Source of the DNA: Rhizobiaceae bacterium
GTDB taxonomy: Bacteria; Pseudomonadota; Alphaproteobacteria; Rhizobiales; Rhizobiaceae
Assembly: GCA_025698895.1 (NCBI GenBank)
Contig: JAILWO010000003.1
Coordinates: 744,001-808,000 of the forward strand
Reading direction: 5' to 3'
Length of the DNA: 64,000 nucleotides
Part shown: piece after piece, positions 1 through 7,867 of the stretch
Position numbering within the stretch: position 1 is the stretch's first letter
How the letters are laid out: every line of letters begins with the position of its first letter
Made by a program: the position numbers and the translations under genes
Notes under the pieces: model-generated
What the model was told of the DNA's origin: nothing
Databases searched by the model: none
Seen by the model: the letters and a program-made list of their open reading frames with translations, nothing else

Positions 1-136
1 GCGGCAATGTAGAGCCTGGAGAGGCTTGTTGCCAGAGAGCGAATGGTCGCGCATCGGCGGGACGGATTGAACGCGGACGCCTCGTAACCCATCTTGGTCC
101 GGCGGCATTCGGGCCGCCCTTGAAAAGGAATGGTCC

Positions 137-637
137 ATGGCGCCCTTCAAGACGTTTGCCCGGGCGGGCGTACTTGCCTTGTCGCTCTTGGCCGGCGTCG
201 GCATGGCTTCGGCCGAGCAGGTCGGCGAGGTCGGCGTCGACTGGCTGGGCAACGACATCATCGTGGAGGCGATCACCGACCCGAAGGTCGAGGGTGTCAC
301 CTGCCACGTCTCCTATTTCGAGCGCGGCATTATCGATCGGCTGCAGAAGGGCAACTGGTTCGAGGACCCGTCCAATTCGTCGATCGCCTGCCGCCAGACG
401 GGACCGATCACGATCGGCGCCATCGAGCTCGACAGGGATGGCGAGGAGGTTTTTAGGCAGGGCATCAGCCTGATCTGGAAGCAGCAGGTGGTCAAGCGCA
501 TCTACGACCGCAAGAACGACACGCTGATCTATCTATCACACAAGCGCCAGGTTCAGGACGGATCGGCCAAGATGGCGATCTCTACCGTGCCGCTCTACGG
601 TCAGCAAGTGACCTGGACCGAAGGCCAGCCGGAATAG
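137..637 (+). CDS. creA: CreA family secreted protein
   Basis: A 166-residue protein with a signal peptide: basic start, hydrophobic core at about residues 10-24, and an Ala-Ser-Ala cleavage site near residue 26. The mature part carries the CreA-family pattern: a start around VGEV, a DPKVEGVTCHVS segment, and an SIACRQTGPI segment, so the two cysteines are spaced as in the family. The function of CreA is unknown; it is periplasmic or envelope-associated. The length is normal for the family. The gene stands alone, with no operon partner close upstream in the window. Bases 1-136 before it hold no gene that I can support. Confidence 0.8.
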   Translation: MAPFKTFARAGVLALSLLAGVGMASAEQVGEVGVDWLGNDIIVEAITDPKVEGVTCHVSYFERGIIDRLQKGNWFEDPSNSSIACRQTGPITIGAIELDRDGEEVFRQGISLIWKQQVVKRIYDRKNDTLIYLSHKRQVQDGSAKMAISTVPLYGQQVTWTEGQPE

Positions 638-689
638 GGGCCGACGCAGGCAGCTTGCGTGCCTGAGAACGCGGTTCTAAGCGTTCGGA

Positions 690-1319
690 ATGTCCGCCGA
701 TCCCCGCTTCCTCTCCGACGAACCGCGCATCCATCCGACCGCCGAACTGAAGGGCGTGAAGCTGGGGCGTCACGCCTCGATAGCCGAGCGCGTGATCCTG
801 CGCGAGGTGACGGTCGGCGACTATTCCTATTTCGAGCGGCACGCCGAGGCGATCTATTCGACCATCGGCAAATTTTGCTCGATCGCCGCCAATACCCGCA
901 TCAACGCGCTGGAACATCCGCTGGAACGGCCCACCACGCACAAGGTGAGCTACCGGCCGAACGAATATTTCCGCTATCTCGGCGTCGACCAGGAGTTTCG
1001 CGAGCGGCGCCGGCAAAAGCGCGTCACGATCGGCAACGATGTGTGGATCGGGCACGGCGCCGTCATCCTGCCCGGCGTGTCGATCGGCGATGGCGCGGTG
1101 GTCGGCGCCAATGCGGTGGTGACGCGTGACGTCGCGCCCTTCACGATCGTGGCGGGCCAGCCCGCGCGAATCCTGAGGCCGCGGTTCGAGGCCGATATCG
1201 CGCTGCGGCTGGCCGCGCTCGCCTGGTGGGACTGGCCGCCCACGCGGCTCTACGAGGCGATCCCGGACATGCAGGCGTTGCCGATCGAGGTGTTTCTCGA
1301 CAAATGGGAACGCTTGTAA
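690..1319 (+). CDS. Hexapeptide-repeat acetyltransferase (phosphonate-metabolism type)
   Basis: This 209-residue protein has the left-handed beta-helix pattern of hexapeptide acyltransferases: repeated I/V-G-x-x steps at about residues 20-70 and again at 112-150 (VTIGNDVWIGHGAVILPGVSIGDG), followed by the usual VVAGQPARILRPRF exit. The insertion with LEHPLERPTTH and YRYLG-like residues resembles the transferase found in phosphonate (phn) operons (TIGR03308 type). No phn genes lie nearby, so the acceptor cannot be deduced; an xenobiotic or chloramphenicol-type acetyltransferase is the alternative. No clear ribosome binding site precedes the ATG. Confidence 0.75.
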   Translation: MSADPRFLSDEPRIHPTAELKGVKLGRHASIAERVILREVTVGDYSYFERHAEAIYSTIGKFCSIAANTRINALEHPLERPTTHKVSYRPNEYFRYLGVDQEFRERRRQKRVTIGNDVWIGHGAVILPGVSIGDGAVVGANAVVTRDVAPFTIVAGQPARILRPRFEADIALRLAALAWWDWPPTRLYEAIPDMQALPIEVFLDKWERL

Positions 1320-1405
1320 ACCCATGTTCCCGGATGCCGCCTTGTCTGGCGGGGGGAAATCGGCAATGGTTCGCGAATAACGAATGTTCGTCAGGGAGGA
1401 TATGG

Positions 1406-2383
1406 ATGAACATCTTCGCAAGGTCGCTCGCAATCGCGGCCGCCGCCATCGCCTTTTCCACGGCTTCATTTGCCCAGGACAAATCCGACTGGCCGTCCAG
1501 CTTGACGATCGGCACGGCGAGCCAGGGGGGAACATATTTCGTCTATGGCAATGGGCTGGCCAGTTTCATCGGTGAGAAGCTCGGCATCAATGCCTCGGGC
1601 GAGGTAACGGGCGGGCCGGTCCAGAACGTCACGCTGGTGCAGACCGGCGACCATCTCATGGGCCTGGTCACGATGGGGCCGGCGTTTGAGGCGTGGAAAG
1701 GCGAGAGCGAGCTCGCGCCGGGCGTCGAGCACACGGATATCCGGGCGCTCTTCCCGATGTACCAGACGCCGTTCCAGGTCATCGTGCTCAAGAGCTCGGG
1801 CATCGAATCGGTTTCGGACCTCGACGGCAAGCGCGTCAGCGTCGGCCCGGCGGGCGGCACGCCCGGCACCTACTGGCCGCGCTATTTCGAGACGCTCGGC
1901 ATTTCGCCGGAGGTGAGCTTCGCCGGCGCGGCGGACGCGGCAAGCCAGCTCAAGGACGGGCTGATCGACGCCTTCGCATTCGCGGCCGGCGTGCCGATTT
2001 CCGCCTTCTCGCAGCTTTCGGCCGAGAACGATGTCGTGATGTTCGGATTCACGGAGGAGGAGCAGGCCAAGATCCTCGAGGCTCATCCCGCAATGGCGGC
2101 CTACACGATCCCGGCGGGCACCTATGAGGGGCACGACTACGACCAGCCGACCGTCGGTCTGTGGAACTTCGCCATCGCCCATAGCGACATGCCGGAATCC
2201 CTGGCCTACGAGATCACCAAGCTGGTGCTCGAGAACAATGACCGCATGGTGCAGATCCATTCGGCGGCCGGGGAGACCCTGCTGGAGAACTGGGACAAGA
2301 ACACCTTCATGCCGTTCCATCCGGGCGCCGTGCGCTATCTGGAGGAGAAGGGCGTTTCGGTCCCGGACAAGCTGAAGGACTGA
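1406..2383 (+). CDS. TAXI family TRAP transporter substrate-binding protein
   Basis: A 325-residue periplasmic binding protein of the TAXI (TRAP-associated extracytoplasmic immunogenic) family. The ATG at 1406 is chosen because AGGGAGGA lies 6 bases upstream and the protein then begins with a clean signal peptide ending at about Ala-Gln 22. The mature start (LTIGTASQGGTYFVYGNGLA) and the segment SVGPAGGTPGTYWPRYFE are the family's ligand-pocket signatures. It delivers a small organic anion, often a dicarboxylate or glutamate-like compound, to the fused permease encoded next. The substrate cannot be read from the sequence. Confidence 0.92.
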   Translation: MNIFARSLAIAAAAIAFSTASFAQDKSDWPSSLTIGTASQGGTYFVYGNGLASFIGEKLGINASGEVTGGPVQNVTLVQTGDHLMGLVTMGPAFEAWKGESELAPGVEHTDIRALFPMYQTPFQVIVLKSSGIESVSDLDGKRVSVGPAGGTPGTYWPRYFETLGISPEVSFAGAADAASQLKDGLIDAFAFAAGVPISAFSQLSAENDVVMFGFTEEEQAKILEAHPAMAAYTIPAGTYEGHDYDQPTVGLWNFAIAHSDMPESLAYEITKLVLENNDRMVQIHSAAGETLLENWDKNTFMPFHPGAVRYLEEKGVSVPDKLKD

Positions 2384-2424
2384 TCCGAGTTGGCGCCGCG
2401 GTGCGGCGATGCGGCCGCCGGCTG

Positions 2425-2449
2425 ACCGAAAGGGATTTTCCCTTCCGGT
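2425..2449 (+). terminator. Intercistronic hairpin between TRAP binding protein and permease
   Basis: The stem joins ACCG-A-AAGGGA (2425-2435) to TCCCTT-C-CGGT (2439-2449) across a TTT loop, with one mismatched pair. It lies 42 bases after the binding-protein stop and about 78 bases before the permease start. No T-run follows, so it is more likely an RNA-stabilizing or partial-attenuation hairpin that raises binding protein over permease than a full terminator. Confidence 0.4.
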
Positions 2450-2526
2450 TTCGCGGCGGAGCGGCTGGGTGCATCGCATACGTGTGAGAAGCGGCGTGAG
2501 CCGCCCGCACGGGGAGGAGGCGGAGC

Positions 2527-4707
2527 GTGACAACGGCTCAGGACCACGCCGAGACCGAAAGGCTGCTTGCTGAAGGCGTCGACATCGAGCCGCTCGCCTT
2601 CAACCAGCGCGACTATACCGGCATGCTGAGGCCGGTGGTCGTAGCGATGTGCATCGCCTATACCGGCTTTCACATCGGGGTGATGAACCTCTACCCGCTC
2701 GAGACATGGACCTACCGGCTGATCCATGTCGCGGGTGGCCTCGTCCTGGGCTTCCTGCTGTTCGCCGCCTACAGCCTGAAAGACGCGGACTCGGCGGACA
2801 CGCAGGCACGGTCGCTGTCCACTGCAGAAATGGCCTTCGCCGCGCTGTCGGTCCTGGGCGTCGGCTTCGGTTTCGGCCTGGTCTTCTATGCCTGGTGCGC
2901 CTGGTGGATCGCCGGAGCCGCCACACCACCCGGCTTCGTCTTCTCCTGGTTCGGGCCGCCGCTCGCGGCAGGTGTGGCAGTCGCCATCGTCGGCGCCTGG
3001 CTGTTTCGCGATACCAGGCGCACGGGCCTGCACTGGGCGGATGTCGTTCTGGGCGTAGCGGCGGTGGCCGTGTGCCTCTACATCATCTTCAACGTCAACA
3101 TGCTGCGGCTCAGGGCCGGCACCGCCCTTGCCCAACCGGGCGATTTCTGGGCGGCGTTCGTCGGCGTCGTCCTCATTCTGGAACTGACGCGGCGGGTGGC
3201 GGGCATGGCGCTCGTCATCATCGCCGGCATTTTCATCCTCTACAGCTTCGTCGGGCCTTGGCTTCCGGGTTTCCTCCAGCATCGCGGCTACAACGCCACC
3301 CGCTTTTTCACCTATGTCTACACGGATCAGGGGATCCTTGGGCCGACCACGGCGATCTCGTCGACCTACATCATCCTGTTCGTCACCTTCGCGGCCTTCC
3401 TGCAGGCGTCCAAAGTAGGCGACTACTTCGTCAATTTCGCCTTCGCCGCGGCGGGTCAGGCCCGCGGCGGGCCGGCCAAGGTCGCCGTCTTCGCCTCCGG
3501 CCTGATGGGCATGATCAACGGCACCTCGGCGGGCAATGTCATGGCCACCGGCTCGCTGACGATCCCGCTGATGCGCAAGGTCGGCTACCGGCCGCAGACG
3601 GCCGCGGCGATCGAGGCGGGCGCCTCGTCGGGCGGACAGATCATGCCGCCGATCATGGGCGCCGGGGCCTTCATCATGGCCGAGATCACCGCGATACCCT
3701 ACACCGAGATCGTCATCGCGGCCCTCATACCGGCGCTCCTGTATTTCGCCTCGGTCTATTTCATGGTTGACCTGGCGGCCACCAAGCACGGTATGAAAGG
3801 CCTTCCGCGCAGCCAGTTGCCGGTCTTCTCTGAACTGGCCAAGCAGGCCTATCTGTTCATCCCGGTGGTGATCCTGATCTATGCGCTGTTCGCCGGCTAC
3901 TCGGTCATCCGGGCCGGCACGCTGGCGATGATCTCGGCCGCCGTGGTGAGCTGGCTCACACCCCACCGGATGGGGCCGGGGGCGGTGTTGCGGGCGTTCG
4001 ACCTGGCGGCGCGCATGTCGATCCAGCTCATCGTCGTGTGCGCCTGCGCGGGCATCATCGTCGGCGTCATCGCGCTGACGGGGGTGGGGACGCGGTTCTC
4101 GTCGGTGCTTCTGGCGCTCGCGGAACAGAACCAGCTTCTGGCGCTGTTTTTCGCCATGTGCGTGTCCATCATCCTGGGCATGGGAATGCCGACCACCGCC
4201 GCCTATGCGGTGGCCGCTTCGGTGATCGCGCCCGGCCTGATCCAGCTCGGCATCCAGCCGCTGGTGGCGCATTTCTTCATCTTCTATTTCGCCGTCATGT
4301 CGGCGATCACGCCGCCCGTCGCGCTCGCTGCCTATGCCGGCGCCGCGCTGGCGGGGTCGGATCCGATGCGGACCTCGGTAGAAAGCTTCAAGATCGGCCT
4401 CGCCGCCTTCGTGGTACCGTACATGTTTTTCTATTCGAGCACGCTCCTCATGCAGGGCGAATGGATCGACATCATCCATACCGCCGTGACGGCTCTGGTC
4501 GGCATCTACCTGCTCTCGGCGGCGGTTCAGGGTTGGCTGGCCGGCAGGCTCAACTGGGTGTGGCGCGCGGTGCTCCTGATCGCGGCGCTGTCGATGATCA
4601 AGGCGGGCTGGATGTCGGATGCGATCGGCGCGTCGACGGCCGTGATCGTGCTTCTGTGGCAGAAGGGGTTCCTCACCGGCCGCTCGCTCATCCGGGGAGC
4701 GGACTGA
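2527..4707 (+). CDS. TRAP transporter fused permease (4TM/12TM), TAXI type
   Basis: A 726-residue integral membrane protein in which the small (DctQ-like) and large (DctM-like) permease subunits are fused, as is normal for TAXI systems. Many hydrophobic helices run from about residue 30 to the end. The large-subunit core shows GLMGMINGTSAGNVMATGSLTIPLM near residue 320, GASSGGQIMPPIMGAGAF near 365 and the GMGMPTTAAYAVAASV motif near 550. It uses an ion gradient to bring in the ligand held by the upstream binding protein. The start is GTG at 2527, preceded by GGGGAGGAGG. Confidence 0.93.
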   Translation: MTTAQDHAETERLLAEGVDIEPLAFNQRDYTGMLRPVVVAMCIAYTGFHIGVMNLYPLETWTYRLIHVAGGLVLGFLLFAAYSLKDADSADTQARSLSTAEMAFAALSVLGVGFGFGLVFYAWCAWWIAGAATPPGFVFSWFGPPLAAGVAVAIVGAWLFRDTRRTGLHWADVVLGVAAVAVCLYIIFNVNMLRLRAGTALAQPGDFWAAFVGVVLILELTRRVAGMALVIIAGIFILYSFVGPWLPGFLQHRGYNATRFFTYVYTDQGILGPTTAISSTYIILFVTFAAFLQASKVGDYFVNFAFAAAGQARGGPAKVAVFASGLMGMINGTSAGNVMATGSLTIPLMRKVGYRPQTAAAIEAGASSGGQIMPPIMGAGAFIMAEITAIPYTEIVIAALIPALLYFASVYFMVDLAATKHGMKGLPRSQLPVFSELAKQAYLFIPVVILIYALFAGYSVIRAGTLAMISAAVVSWLTPHRMGPGAVLRAFDLAARMSIQLIVVCACAGIIVGVIALTGVGTRFSSVLLALAEQNQLLALFFAMCVSIILGMGMPTTAAYAVAASVIAPGLIQLGIQPLVAHFFIFYFAVMSAITPPVALAAYAGAALAGSDPMRTSVESFKIGLAAFVVPYMFFYSSTLLMQGEWIDIIHTAVTALVGIYLLSAAVQGWLAGRLNWVWRAVLLIAALSMIKAGWMSDAIGASTAVIVLLWQKGFLTGRSLIRGAD

Positions 4708-4729
4708 ACGACCGCGCCCGAAGGCGGCG

Positions 4730-5917
4730 TCACGCGGCGCGGCTGCGGTATCCCGCGACGAAGCGCTTCAGCCGCGCTGCCGCGTCGGCAAGCACGTCCT
4801 CCGGTTGGCACAGCGAGATGCGCACATGGCCGGCGGCCGCCTCGCCGAAGCTGGAACCGGGCATGACGGCAATCTTCTCCGCCTGGAGGAGATTCCAGGC
4901 AAAGGTCTCGCAGTCGGCCTCGATCGCGGAAATGTCGAGCATGACATACATGCCACCCTCGGAACCGCGCACGGTGACGGACGGCAGATTGCGAATGGCG
5001 GCGAGAAACGCCTCGCGCCGGCGCGCGTAGCGTTCGGCGATCTCCGCGACGCCCCAGTCATTGTCCAGCGCCTCCAGCGCGGCGCGGCTGACGAAATCGG
5101 GCAGGCCGTAGGTGGAGACGAGATTGAGGCCGATGAGCAGCGTTATCAGCGTCTCGGGGCCGGTGAGCCAGCCGATGCGCCACCCTGTCATGCCGTGGCT
5201 CTTGGACATGGAATTGATGACAAGCGTGCGCTCGGCCATGCCGGGCAGGGCGCGTGGCGACAGATGCTCGCGTCCCTCGCCGGTGATGGTCCAGTAGACC
5301 TCGTCCGACAGCAGCCACAGATCGCGGCGGCGGCAGATGTCGGCGATCGCCTCGAGGCTGGCGCGCGAATAGACCGCACCGGTCGGGTTGTTGGGCGTGT
5401 TGATGAGGATGGCCCGTGTCTCGGGCCGGATCGCGGCCTCGATCACGGTGGGGTCAGGCTGGAAGCCGTCTTCCGGGCGCGCCTCCACCACGGTGAAATC
5501 GGCGCCGGCGACCCTGAAGGTGCCCGGGTAGGTGGCGTAGTAGGGCGCCACGACGACAGCATGCGAGCCGGGATCGCAGGTCGCCTGGACGGCGGCGAAG
5601 AGTGCCGCCTGTCCGCCGGGCGTGGCGATCACCTGCGCGGCCGTTGTCTCCACGCCAGTGCAGCGTGTCGACTGGCGCGCCATGATTTCGCGCAGGCGCG
5701 GCAGCCCGGGAAGCTGGGTGTAGTGGTGGTGGCCGGCGCGTACGTGCCTGATCGCGGCCTCGACCGTGTCGGATGGCGTGTCGAAATCATGATCGCCCAC
5801 CGACAGCATGACGATCGGCTCGCCGGCCTGTTTGCGGGTGAGGGCGGCGAAATGGACTTCCCAGCCGTCCTTGCCGGAGGGCAGGATGCCGGAAACGCGG
5901 GCGGAGGGTGAAGGCAT
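4730..5917 (-). CDS. PLP-dependent aminotransferase, class I/II
   Basis: A 395-residue fold-type I aminotransferase. Recognizable parts are the LSVGDHDFDTPS N-terminal segment, the NTPNNPTGAVYS loop at about 187-198, the DEVYW aspartate near 222, and SMSKSHGMTGWRIGW near 253, where the lysine forms the Schiff base with PLP. The arginine that binds the substrate carboxylate is in the AAGHVRISLC stretch near the C-terminus. It acts in the cytoplasm; whether the donor is an aspartate-type or aromatic amino acid cannot be told. It ends 22 bases from the end of the convergent TRAP permease gene and stands alone. Confidence 0.88.
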   Translation of the reverse strand: MPSPSARVSGILPSGKDGWEVHFAALTRKQAGEPIVMLSVGDHDFDTPSDTVEAAIRHVRAGHHHYTQLPGLPRLREIMARQSTRCTGVETTAAQVIATPGGQAALFAAVQATCDPGSHAVVVAPYYATYPGTFRVAGADFTVVEARPEDGFQPDPTVIEAAIRPETRAILINTPNNPTGAVYSRASLEAIADICRRRDLWLLSDEVYWTITGEGREHLSPRALPGMAERTLVINSMSKSHGMTGWRIGWLTGPETLITLLIGLNLVSTYGLPDFVSRAALEALDNDWGVAEIAERYARRREAFLAAIRNLPSVTVRGSEGGMYVMLDISAIEADCETFAWNLLQAEKIAVMPGSSFGEAAAGHVRISLCQPEDVLADAAARLKRFVAGYRSRAA

Positions 5918-6179
5918 GTCGAATTCCTGACGGCGAAGCAGCGATCGTGAAACCGCCCTACACCAGATCGCCGTCCCGGGTCACGCCCATGCGCTCATGA
6001 TGGTGACATCACAGCGCGGAGCGGGCGACGGCGACCGGCGAAAAGCTGCTTTCGGGAGGGAATTTCGCCGCAATGCTTGCCCAAACGCGACGGCCTGTGC
6101 GATTGCAGCCGCCGGAGAATAAAGCGCGCCCCGGATTCGCTCCCGCCAGGCGGCGCGCCACGCATGAAGGACAGTGCCC

Positions 6180-6890
6180 ATGCTCGCTCCCGACAATTCG
6201 TCGCCACCCGTCGACGAGACGGCCATCATCGACGACGCGATCACGTCGCGCCGGTCGGTGCGGGCCTTCCTGCCGGACCCGGTGGACGACGCGACGATCC
6301 GGGACATCCTGACTGTCGCCTCACGCGCGCCCTCCGGCACCAACATGCAGCCCTGGAAGGTCTATGTGACGCGGGGCGAGAAGAAGCAGGCCATCACCGA
6401 CGCGATCCTCAATTCGGGCATCCGCGCCGAAAAGGCCAAGTGGGACGAGTACAAATACTACCCCGACAAATTCTTCGAGCCCTATTACGCCCGCCGCCGC
6501 GCGGTGGGCGTTGCGCTCTATGGCGCGCTCGGCATCGGCAAGCGCGACGTGGACCTGATGCGCGCCCAGCACGACCGCAACTTCGTCTTCTTCGACGCGC
6601 CGGTGGGCATGATCTTCACCATCGACCGCCGGCTGAACCAGGGCTCGTGGATGGACCACGGCATGTTCCTGCAGTCGATCATGATCGCCGCCAGGGCGCG
6701 CGGCCTGCACACCTGCCCGCAGGCGGCGTTCGCGCCCTATCACACGCAGATCAGGCCGATTCTCGGCATCCCCGACGAGGAGATCGTGACCTGCGGCATG
6801 GCCATCGGCTACGAGGACGCGACCAAGCCCGAGAACAACTGGCGCACCGAACGGGCCGCGCTGGAGGAGTTCGTGACCTTCGTGGAGTAA
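6180..6890 (+). CDS. Nitroreductase family protein
   Basis: A 236-residue FMN-dependent nitroreductase-fold enzyme. The DDAITSRRSVRAFLPDPVDD start is the FMN-phosphate-binding SRRSVR signature, followed by ASRAPSGTNMQPWKVYV, the usual second FMN motif. Family members reduce nitro-aromatics, quinones or enones with NAD(P)H as homodimers in the cytoplasm. ATG 6180 is preferred to the GTG two codons upstream because AAGGA lies at a good distance from it. The adjoining downstream gene encodes an ABM-like protein, which hints at a shared redox or detoxification role, but that link is inference. Confidence 0.88.
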   Translation: MLAPDNSSPPVDETAIIDDAITSRRSVRAFLPDPVDDATIRDILTVASRAPSGTNMQPWKVYVTRGEKKQAITDAILNSGIRAEKAKWDEYKYYPDKFFEPYYARRRAVGVALYGALGIGKRDVDLMRAQHDRNFVFFDAPVGMIFTIDRRLNQGSWMDHGMFLQSIMIAARARGLHTCPQAAFAPYHTQIRPILGIPDEEIVTCGMAIGYEDATKPENNWRTERAALEEFVTFVE

Positions 6891-6944
6891 ACGGGGAGCG
6901 ATAAGCCCGGCGGGCCGTTGACCTCCCGCAAAGGAGGCGAAGCC

Positions 6945-7292
6945 ATGACTGAACGAAACGGCATGCCGGGGATCGCCCGCGTGTGGCGCGGGCGCACAAG
7001 GCACGAGATTGCGGACGAATACGAGGCCTACAACTACGAAGTCGGTATCAAGCCCCTGATCGAAAAGGCGATGGGGGTGCAGACCTTCCGCGAGGACCGC
7101 GACGGCGAGACCGAATTCGTCACGATCTCATATTGGGCGACCGTCGAGGACATGGCGTCTTTCACTGGGGCCGATCCACGCGACATCCATCACCTGCCGC
7201 GCGACAAGGAGTATCTCATCGAGCTGCCGAAGGCGGTGCAGGTGCTGGAGATCAGGCACAGCCGTGGGATCGTCGGTCAGCGCACCTCGTAG
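6945..7292 (+). CDS. Antibiotic biosynthesis monooxygenase-like (dimeric alpha-beta barrel) protein
   Basis: A small protein of 115 residues from the ATG at 6945, placed 7 bases after a strong AAAGGAGG. The order IARVWRGRT, then a helix, then FVTISYWATVEDMASFTG, then a short helix and LQVLEIRH-like last strand fits the ferredoxin-like dimeric ABM fold. Such proteins act as small monooxygenases, heme-related enzymes or stress proteins; this one carries no diagnostic residues. It lies 54 bases after the nitroreductase gene, probably in the same transcript. Its last 16 bases overlap the end of the convergent soxG. Confidence 0.6.
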   Translation: MTERNGMPGIARVWRGRTRHEIADEYEAYNYEVGIKPLIEKAMGVQTFREDRDGETEFVTISYWATVEDMASFTGADPRDIHHLPRDKEYLIELPKAVQVLEIRHSRGIVGQRTS

Positions 7293-7867
7293 CCGACATC
7301 CTCGCAGGCGCGGCAGAGCGCATGCCAGAATGAGCGCGCGAAGGAACGGAAGAAGTAGAGGTCGAAGCCGTCCGGCGCGGTGCGCTGGATCAGGGCGGTG
7401 ATGTCGTGATGGTGCTGCGTGGCGCGGCCATGACCGAGCGGAAAGGCCGCCTCGGCGAAATCGAGCGCGAAGAGCTTCGACAGGACCCATTCGGCGCTTT
7501 CGCCCTGGATGCGAAAGGCGGCGCGGCCGTGGGACAGATCCGTGACCGCTCCGGTCTCCGGCGCGATCGCGGCGCGCAGTTTCGTTTCAAGCCCCTCCGT
7601 CGAACCCGCCAGCAGATAGCGGCCCGGCCCGATCCCGAAGCCCGAGAGTGCCTCGCCGGCGACGCCGGAACCCGGCATGGCTGGGAGGTCCAGCGTAACG
7701 CTGTCCCGGATCGCGGCGCGCACGGCGTCGTCGGTGTCAGGCCAGGCCGTGACCTGCACGATGGAGCCGGGACGGGTCTCGGTGAGCGTCACGCCGGTCC
7801 CGTCCCTGAAATTGCCGTGCGAGCCGGGACGCCAGGCGTCGCCAAGCGGTGAGAGCGGCTCAGCCAT
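7277..7867 (-). CDS. soxG: Sarcosine oxidase, gamma subunit
   Basis: A 196-residue protein starting at the ATG that overlaps the soxA stop by 8 bases (ATGGCTGA). The region LPAMPGSGVAGEALSGFGIGPGRYLL and the FLDLSHGRAAFRIQG-like stretch (TDLSHGRAAFRIQGESAEWVLSKL) match SoxG and the related glycine-cleavage T-like fold. The gamma subunit is structural and bridges alpha and beta in the heterotetramer that oxidizes sarcosine to glycine. It is the last gene of soxBDAG. Confidence 0.93.
   Translation of the reverse strand: MAEPLSPLGDAWRPGSHGNFRDGTGVTLTETRPGSIVQVTAWPDTDDAVRAAIRDSVTLDLPAMPGSGVAGEALSGFGIGPGRYLLAGSTEGLETKLRAAIAPETGAVTDLSHGRAAFRIQGESAEWVLSKLFALDFAEAAFPLGHGRATQHHHDITALIQRTAPDGFDLYFFRSFARSFWHALCRACEDVGYEVR

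Noticed and set aside
2335-4479. A 714-codon open frame on the minus strand opposite the TRAP permease gene.
   Set aside because: Its product is dominated by Arg, Asp, His and Gly runs, a usual antisense shadow in high-GC DNA; the plus strand encodes a clear permease.
5996-6120. A 41-codon plus-strand frame between the aminotransferase and nitroreductase genes with two cysteines.
   Set aside because: No ribosome binding site, no hydrophobic segment and no family likeness; probably chance in the 262-base divergent region.
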